NCBI GenBank assembly: GCA_025175895.1
Contig: CM046000.1
Location: 69,964,720 to 70,028,719 of the forward strand
Direction: 5' to 3'
Origin: Wurfbainia villosa
Lineage: Eukaryota; Streptophyta; Magnoliopsida; Zingiberales; Zingiberaceae
DNA: 64,000 nt
The position numbers and the translations under genes were made by a program. The notes beneath the pieces are model-generated. The model had not been told where the DNA came from. It did no database searches and worked only from the letters and a program-made list of their open reading frames with translations. How positions within the stretch are numbered: position 1 is the stretch's first letter; each line of letters starts with the position of its first letter. Positions 57,371 to 64,000 of the stretch are shown piece by piece.

Positions 57371-57705
57371 TGATTTGATTCGATATCGAATCAAGAAAGT
57401 GGATAGTTGGATCGGACTTATGTTAGATTTATTTACTTGATTTTTTTTATTTTATTTGAATTTTTAGATTTTCCATTTCTAGATTTAGTTTTTATTTTAT
57501 TTTAGTAGTGATTCTCTATTTCTTATTTTCTCTTCGATTTAGTTGGCTAGATTAGTTAATTTCCTCTTTCTAAACCTTAGGAAAATACTCCTAATTTTGT
57601 GGCTCGGTTCTTCGTATGCTTAGACGCTTAGGATCAGAAGGCCTGATTCCGATCGATTTAGAAATCGAATGAACCTATCATCGCCGGAAAGCCGAACAGA
57701 AGAGG
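57371..57705 (+). other. AthD2 leader
   Basis: AT-rich, no gene; ends just before the gag ATG. Confidence 0.7.
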
Positions 57706-58551
57706 ATGGAGGACCAAGCTTCATCCGAAGTAAATATATGTAGCCGTCCCTTGTGGGATTATGCAACTCCTAGCGCTAGAGGATTTAGGCCGAGTATAGC
57801 TGGACCATCCATTTCGGCAAAAAACTTTAAACTGAAGCCAGCACTCATACATATGGTCCAACAGAGTCAATTCGGGGGAGCTGCGATCGAAGACCCGAAC
57901 CGACACCTGGAGTCATTCTTGGAAATATGCTCGATGATGAAGATAAATGGAGTCCCTGCGGACGCGATCCGTCTAAGCCTATTCCCGTTCTCATTACGAG
58001 ATAAGGCTAAGGCATGGCTTCACTCCCTGCCTTCGGGAAGCATTACTACATGGGAGCAATGTGAGCAGCAATTCTTGAACAAATACTTCCCACCAAGCAA
58101 AACTATTCACATGCATCGTCTGATCACAAGCTTCCATCAGAAGGAGGGGGAGTCCCTATTTGAAGCTTGGGATCGCTACAAGGGGCAACTTTGCCAATTC
58201 CCCCACCATGGACTGGAAAGGTGGCTGGTGATCCACATCTTGTACAATGGGATCATGTACACCACAAAGATGTCGCTTGATTCTGCTCCAGGAAGAGAAC
58301 TTATGAACAAGACTATCGAGGAAGCAGAGGAGCTGATAGAAGAGGTGGCCCAGAACCACCATCAATGGGCTTTCAAACGTAGTCACCCAGCTCCTGCAGC
58401 AGGACGATATGCTGTCAACTCCGTGGACCACCTAGCAGCGTATCGAGACGACTACTATGGAGGGCAAGGTGGCTTAGAAGAGTTGATTGAGCATGTCAAT
58501 GCGGTTGGGGACTATAATCAAAGGTCCAACAACCCATACTCTAGTACTTAC
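57706..58551 (+). CDS. AthD2 gag, truncated by CopE insertion
   Basis: Athila-type Gag, open for 282 codons with no stop. It starts MEDQASSEVNICSRPLWDYA and then carries the retrotransposon gag domain: GGAAIEDPNRHLESFLEICS, LSLFPFSLRDKAKAWLHSLP, WEQCEQQFLNKYFPPSKT, FHQKEGESLFEAWDRYKGQL, LVIHILYNGIMYTTKMSLDS, NHHQWAF. The C-terminal Tyr/Gly-rich linker (DDYYGGQGG) leads towards the zinc knuckle region, but CopE enters at 58552 after SSTY. The apparent extension of this frame to 58665 is CopE LTR. The zinc knuckle and pol should lie beyond the right edge. Gag packages element RNA in cytoplasmic particles. The only visible damage is the insertion. Confidence 0.9.
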
Positions 58552-60350
58552 TGTTGGACTTTCCGAGCCGCAAAAACCGCTTTTTGCGTTGCGGAAACCT
58601 CGGAAGCCCCGGCCACAGATCCATGCGAAGATGTATTAAAACAAAACATGTATGTGTTTATATAAAAACCCTAGATCTACCTTAGATCTAGAAGGTGAGA
58701 GTGTTACCCTCGTAGCGACGCCCTTCGCTTATCCCGCTCGTTCAAAAGGTTCGCCGGAACTCGAGAGTGTCAAGTGTACACTCCTCTATCAGTATCCACA
58801 CAAGCAATAGGTGGAGAAAAGCATCCTAGAGTGTGCTAGCACTGCTTGGACGTTCATGGCTAGATGAGGAAGAGAGAGCTTGAGGGAAGAGAAGAGGAAG
58901 AAGATGAAGTTACACAACTTAACTTCACATCATCCATAACCCACTATAAGGGGGTTACATGCATGCATGTAACTCCAAGAGCCAATGGCTCTTGGTCTCC
59001 CTCATGAGGTGGCACACCATGATGTGTCCATGATGATGTGGAACATCATCATTGGCCGGCCATGCCAAGTCATCATCATGACATGGCATTTGGTCAAGTC
59101 AAACTTGACCTTTCATCTTCCCTCTCAAGTCAAGTCAAACTTGACCTCTTATCTCCCATGGTTGATCAAATCCAACCATTTGATTCAAGTCAATTTAATT
59201 TAATGAATCTATATTCATTTAATTTAAATTGATTTGATGAATCAAATCTAAATTAGACTCATTCAACACTTGAATCAACTTGAGTCTAACTCAATTAGTC
59301 TAATTTGGATTACTCTTAATCCAATTTGGTTCATCCCATGAACCTAATCCTCATGGTTCATCATATGAACCTAATCTCCATCTAATTGCCCTTATGTGTG
59401 TGACCCTATAGGTTCTTGTAACATTGGCAATGTCCCTAAACCAATTTAGGAACATAAGCAATGAGCGATATCTAGCAACACATCATTGCTACCCAAGTTA
59501 CAAGAATGTTGAGCTCCAACATCACCTTTGTGACTACTAATTGTGACTCTCACAATATGTGACAATGTCCCTCTATCCTTTACATCTAGATTGACCAATC
59601 GAGGCATAGACCGTGTCATCCTCGGTACAATCTAAATCTTGAACTCAGTAGACTCACTCATATCAAATGAGCTCAATATCTCATATTGACTCATTTGGGC
59701 ATAACCATGCCCGTGGTCTCACTCTATCAAGAATATCGATGTCACTCCGTCATATAGGAGGGATAGATCCCATCTACATCACTCATATCCCTCCGCATAA
59801 TTTATTACATACCCGATGTCGCCTTTATAGTCCACTCATTTACGGGTGACGCTTGACGAAGCCAAAGTATGCAACGCCTTATGTAGGGAACCATGGTGAC
59901 TTCGGGTCTAAGGACTAATAGTCATACTAATAGCCACATGAGAAAGTATATGACACTCATATAACAATCCATGATACTTTCTCATGGCGGGTCATTCAGT
60001 ATTCATTCTCCAATGCATACCCATGTGTCAACTTGATATCTCATATCTATGACTTGTGAGATCAAGTCATCATGTTGACCTACATGCTAGTCTCTACGCA
60101 TTAACATTGTCCCTGAATGTTAATACTCGACTAGGAATGATTAAGAGTAGTGTTCTCTATATCATCTCATTATCGATTCAACCAATCGATTGATATAAAT
60201 AAGAACCTACTACTCAAGGACATTATTATATTTAGTTATTTGGCACCAATACAAGTAAATATAATAACCATGCCTTTATAAATAGGAATATGATACAATA
60301 AAGTCCATACAACAATCATCACATGATTGGCTCTAGGGCTTTCACTAACA
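58552..60350 (-). repeat. CopE 3' LTR
   Basis: 1799 bp. Plus strand TGTTGGACTTTCCGAGC to TCACTAACA. It is repeated from 62686. Confidence 0.93.
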
Positions 60351-60360
60351 ATCTCCCACT
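60351..60360 (-). other. CopE polypurine tract
   Basis: Minus strand AGTGGGAGAT directly before TGTTAGTGAAAGCC. Confidence 0.85.
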
Positions 60361-62029
60361 AGCACTAGAGCCAATCACCATAGTATCTAATACCCAATGA
60401 CCTAGTGTGACCATCATGCTTTTTCTGTGCCAAAGCCTTGGTCAAGGGATCTACGATGTTAGCCTCTGTGGGTACTCTGTAAATCTTCACATCTCCTCTA
60501 TCGATAATCTCTCGAATGAGATGGAAGCACCGATATATATTCGACCTCTGTTGTAGAATCAGCAACTGTGTCCTGCTTGGAACTCTTCCAGCTCACAGCG
60601 CCACCATTCAAGCAAAACCACGAACCACATTTGCGATCTATAATCTTCTGAGTGGTTTGGAAGCTGGCATCGATGTAACCCTTTACAGCTAGCTCCTCAT
60701 CGTCTCCAAATATCAAGAAATATTCTTTAGTTCTTCTCAAGTACTTAAGAATATTCTTGACTGCTATCCAGTGATGCTCACCTAGATCTGACTTGTACCT
60801 ACTCATCATGCTCAAAGCATACGAGACATCAGGACGAGTACACAACATTGCGTACATGATAGATCCTATAGCTGATGCGTAAGGGATCTTATCCATGTTG
60901 TCTCTCTCCTCTCTAGAAGAGGGACTTTGAGTCTTCGAAAGACTCACACCATGTGACATTGGCAGAAGTCCCTTCTTGGAATTCTTCATGGCAAACCGTA
61001 GTAATACCGTGTCAATGTATGTACTCTGACTTAGGCCAAACAATCTCTTAGATCTATCTCTATAGATCTTGATGCCTAGAATACAGGCTGCTTCACCTAA
61101 GTCTTTCATTGAGAAGCACGTCCCCAGCCAAGTCTTCACAGACTGTAGCGAAGGGATGTCATTCCCAATGAGTAGTATGTCATCCACATACAATACAAGG
61201 AAGACAACTGTGTTCCCATTAACCCTCTTGTAGACACAGGGTTTATCTTCATTCTTGATGAAACCAAACTGTTTGATCGCATCATCGAATCGAAGATTCC
61301 AGCTCCGAGAGGCTTGGTTTAGCCCATAAATGGACCTTTGCAGCTTGCATACTTTTCCAGTATGTTATGGATCTTCAAAACCCTCAGGTTGTGTCATGTA
61401 CACATCCTCGAGTAAGTTTTCATTCAGAAATGCAGTTTTGACATCCATCTGCTAGATCTCATAATCGTGGTATGCTGCAATAGCAAGCAAGATCCTAATG
61501 GACTTAAACATCGCCACTGGAGAAAAGGTTTCGTCATAGTCAATACCATGAATTTGCTTGAAACCTTTAGCTACCAATCGGCCCTTATAGGTATGTGTAA
61601 GTCCATCCATGTCAGTCTTTCTCCTAAAGACCCACTTACACCCAATGGGTTTGACCCCTTCAGGTGGATCAACCAAAGTCCATACTTGGTTGGTGTACAT
61701 GGATTCCATCTCAGATCTCATGGCCTCTAGCCATTTCTCAGAATCTGGGCTCATCACAGCTTCCTGATAGGAGGTAGGCTCATTCTCAATGAGCATAACG
61801 TCATCATGGTCAGACAAGAGAAATGAGTATCTCTCAGGCTGACGACGTATCCTATCAGATCTGCGAAGAGGTTGGTCTACCTGAACAGGTGATTGTTCCA
61901 CAACTCTTTGTGCAACAACCTCATCACCCATAACACTTTGTGGTTCCTGTTCAGCCTCCATCAAGGCCTCAGTGCTATCGTCCTTATCTTGAATTTCTTC
62001 AAGATCGAAGGTACTCCCACTAGTTTTTC
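60361..62029 (-). pseudogene. CopE reverse transcriptase and RNase H remnant
   Basis: The minus-strand linker and RT N-terminal half are open in 61452-62138 (WLEAMRSEMESMYTNQVW, IGCKWVFRRKTDMDG, GRLVAKGFKQIHGIDYDETF). A TAG replaces the Trp before QMDVK near 61452. RT continues with FLNENLLEDVYM and a TAA near 61370, then SIYGLNQASRSWN. The YVDD box LVLYVDDILLIGND is intact near 61165-61195. RNase H keeps GYIDASFQTT and DSTTEVEYIS, but about 65 codons are then deleted near 60535, removing the CDN catalytic block. The tail is YRCFHLIREIIDRGDV to DPLTKALAQ. Inactive. Confidence 0.88.
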
Positions 62030-62685
62030 TAGAAACAAAATCCCTTTCTAGAAAAAACCCCAGTCTTTGCCACAAACACTTTGTGCTGACTGGGAATATA
62101 GAAGTAGTATCTCTTTGTATCCTTGGGATATCCAACAAAATAGCACCTATCGGATTTGGGTCCTAGTTTGTCTGAGACTTGACGTCGAACGTAAGCCTCA
62201 CAATCCCAAATCCTCATAAAAGATATCTTTGGATTTCTCCCTGTCCATATCGTATATGGTGTCTTTATCACAGCCTTGGATGGTACACGGTTAAGGGTAA
62301 AGGCTACTATATCTAGAGCATATCCCCAAAAGAATATAGGAAGATCTGTGTGACTCATCATAGATCGTACCATATCCAATAGGGTATGATTCCTCCTTTC
62401 GGATACACCATTCCACTGTGGTGTTCCAGGAGGAGTGAGTTGACATAGAATCCCACACTCAGCTAGATTGTCACGAAACTCATGGCTAAGGTATTCACCA
62501 CCTCGATCTGATCGAAGTATCTTAATACTCTTGCCAAGCTGGTTTTGTACTTCATTCTTGAATTCTTTGAACTTTTCAAAGGATTCTGATTTATGTGTCA
62601 TAAGATACACATAACCATATCTACTGAAGTCATCAGTAAATGTAATGAAGTACCTGTAACCACCTCTAGCAACAACATTGAAAGG
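62030..62685 (-). pseudogene. CopE integrase fragment fused to the 5' LTR
   Basis: Minus strand. The integrase core begins abruptly at the LTR edge (62685) with FNVVARGGYRYFITF, then FTDDFSRYGYVYLMTHKSES, KILRSDRGGEYLSHEF, PPGTPQWNGVSERRNHTLLD and the C-terminal IWDCEAYVRRQVSDKLGPKS. The catalytic Asp of SDRGG and Glu of GVSER are present. The first Asp (HTDVCGP in CopB2) is lost with the deletion, as are gag and protease. A frameshift near 62040 separates it from RT. The apparent start inside the LTR is an artefact of the deletion. Confidence 0.87.
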
Positions 62686-64000
62686 TGTTGGGTTTTTCCG
62701 AGCCGCAAAAACCGCTTTTTGCGTTGCGGAAACCTCGGAAGCCCCAGCCACGGATCCGTGCGAAGATGTATTAAAACAAAACATGTATGTGTTTATATAA
62801 AAACCCTAGATCTACCTTATACCTAGAAGGTGAGAGTGTTACCCTCGTAGCGACGCCCTTCGCTTATCCCGCTCATCCAAAAGGTTCGCCGAAACTCGAG
62901 AGTGTCAAGTGTACACTCCTCTATCGGTATCCACACAAGCAATAGGTGGAGAAAAGCATCCTAGAGTGTGCTAGCACCCCTTGGACGTTCATGGCTAGAT
63001 GAGGAAGAGAGAGCTTGAGGGAAGAGTTGAGGAAGAAGATGAAGTTACAAACTTAACTTCACATCATCCATAACACACTATAAGGGGGTTACATGCATGC
63101 ATGTAACTCCAAGAGCCAATGGCTCTTGGTCTCCCTCATGAGGTGGCACCCCATGATGTGTCCATGATGATGTGGAACATCATCATTGGCCGGCCATGCC
63201 AAGTCATCATCATGACATGGCATTTGGTCAAGTCAAACTTGACCTTTCATCTTCCCTCTCAAGTCAAGTCAAACTTGACCTCTAATATCTCATGGTTGAT
63301 CAAATCTAACCACTTGACTCAAGTCAATTTAATTTAATGAATCTCTATTCATTAATTTAAATTGATTTGATGAATCAAATATAAATTAGACTCATTCAAC
63401 ACTTGAATCAACTTGAGTCTAACTCAATTAGTCTAATTTGGATTACTCTTAATCCAATTTGGTTCATCCCATGAACCTAATCCTCATGGTTCATCATATG
63501 AACCTAATCTCCATCTAATTGCTCTTATGTGTGTGACCCTATAGGTTCTTGTAATGTTGGCAATGTCCCTAAACCGATTTAGGAACATAAGCGATGAGCG
63601 GTATCTAGTAACACATCATTGCTACCCAAGTTACAAGAATGTTGAGCTCCAACATCACCTTTGTGACTACTAATTGTGACTCTCACAATATGTGACAATG
63701 TCCCTCTATCCTTGACATCTAGATTGACCAATCGAGGCATAGACCGTGTCATCCTCGGTACAATCTAAATCTTGAACCCCAAGTAGACTCACTCTAATCA
63801 AATGAGCTCAATATCTCATATTGACTCATTTGGGCATGGCCATGCACTTCGTGGTCTCACTCTATCAAGAATATCGATGTCACTCCCGTCATATAGGAGG
63901 GATAGATCCCATCTACATCACTCACATCCCTCCGCATAATTTGTTACATACCCGATGTCGCCTTTATAGTCCACCCATTTACGGGTGACGTTTGAAACGG
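62686..64000 (-). repeat. CopE 5' LTR, cut by the window edge
   Basis: Plus strand TGTTGGGTTTTTCCGAGCCG, matching 58552 onward with scattered substitutions and small indels up to the window end. Confidence 0.93.

Larger units (their letters stand above)
58552..64000 (-). mobile_element. CopE, Ty1/copia element inserted in AthD2 gag
   Basis: Minus strand. 3' LTR 58552-60350, internal 60351-62685, 5' LTR 62686 to beyond the window. The left flank is CTTAC (58547-58551), which should recur after the right LTR, about 485 bp past the window end. The internal part keeps integrase, RT and RNase H only; leader, primer site, gag and protease are deleted. Sequence resembles the CopA/CopB group. Confidence 0.92.

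Noticed and set aside
58552..58665. Read-through of AthD2 gag to 58665
   Set aside because: The last 38 codons are CopE LTR sequence, found again at 62686.
62686..62784. Integrase frame starting upstream at 62784
   Set aside because: The extra N-terminal residues come from the CopE LTR and result from the deletion junction.

Overview
The window is plant nuclear DNA made almost entirely of LTR retrotransposons. Evidence for a flowering plant: Ty1/copia elements primed by tRNA-iMet (primer site TGGTATCAGAGC), Ty3/gypsy elements of the Athila type primed by a tRNA-Asp-like site (TGGCGCCGTTGCCGGGGA), an ATHILA ORF-like gene, 1.3-2.2 kb LTRs and plant-type TATA boxes. I found no host gene, tRNA, rRNA or CRISPR array. 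The species cannot be fixed from the sequence.

Layout (+ strand unless stated). CopA, a decayed copia element, fills 1 to about 5998 (5' LTR off the left edge). It sits against AthD1, an Athila-type element whose 3' end is 5999-7224 plus a 3' LTR (7225-7800 and 54170-54982). That LTR is split by CopC (7801-54164, 195-bp LTRs, 5-bp duplication GTATC). CopC is split by a solo LTR Y1 (9331-10798) and by X (11139-50578, minus strand, duplication ATGAT). X is a gag-only retrotransposon. Its left LTR carries CopB1 (11144-31589, duplication TGTTG) and a solo LTR Y2 (32528-33979, duplication ACCTC). Its gag carries a solo LTR Z (37787-38868, duplication CTCTT). Its right LTR carries CopB2 (39511-49188, duplication ACGGA). 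CopB1 is itself split by AthG (14452-25537, minus strand, duplication CCCAT). The insertion order AthD1, CopC, X, CopB1, AthG is therefore five levels deep, and every junction inside it is resolved by a target-site duplication or by an uninterrupted relative in the same window.

Right of this nest lie an unidentified LTR-like stretch (54983-55955), the 5' LTR and gag of another Athila element AthD2 (56062-58551), and CopE (58552 to beyond 64000, minus strand), which is inserted in the AthD2 gag.

All pol genes are broken by stops, frameshifts or deletions. The best preserved is CopB2: one reading frame of 1,305 codons with only two stops and all catalytic residues visible. AthD2 gag is open up to the CopE insertion, and X gag is open except for one TGA once Z is removed. 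The most unusual structure is in the untranslated leaders of the copia elements. CopB1 and CopB2 have four successive hairpins with different stems but the same apical TTGGA-CTCTC-TCCAA, and CopA has three built the same way around a different apical motif. This looks like a selected RNA structure, perhaps for packaging or dimerisation.
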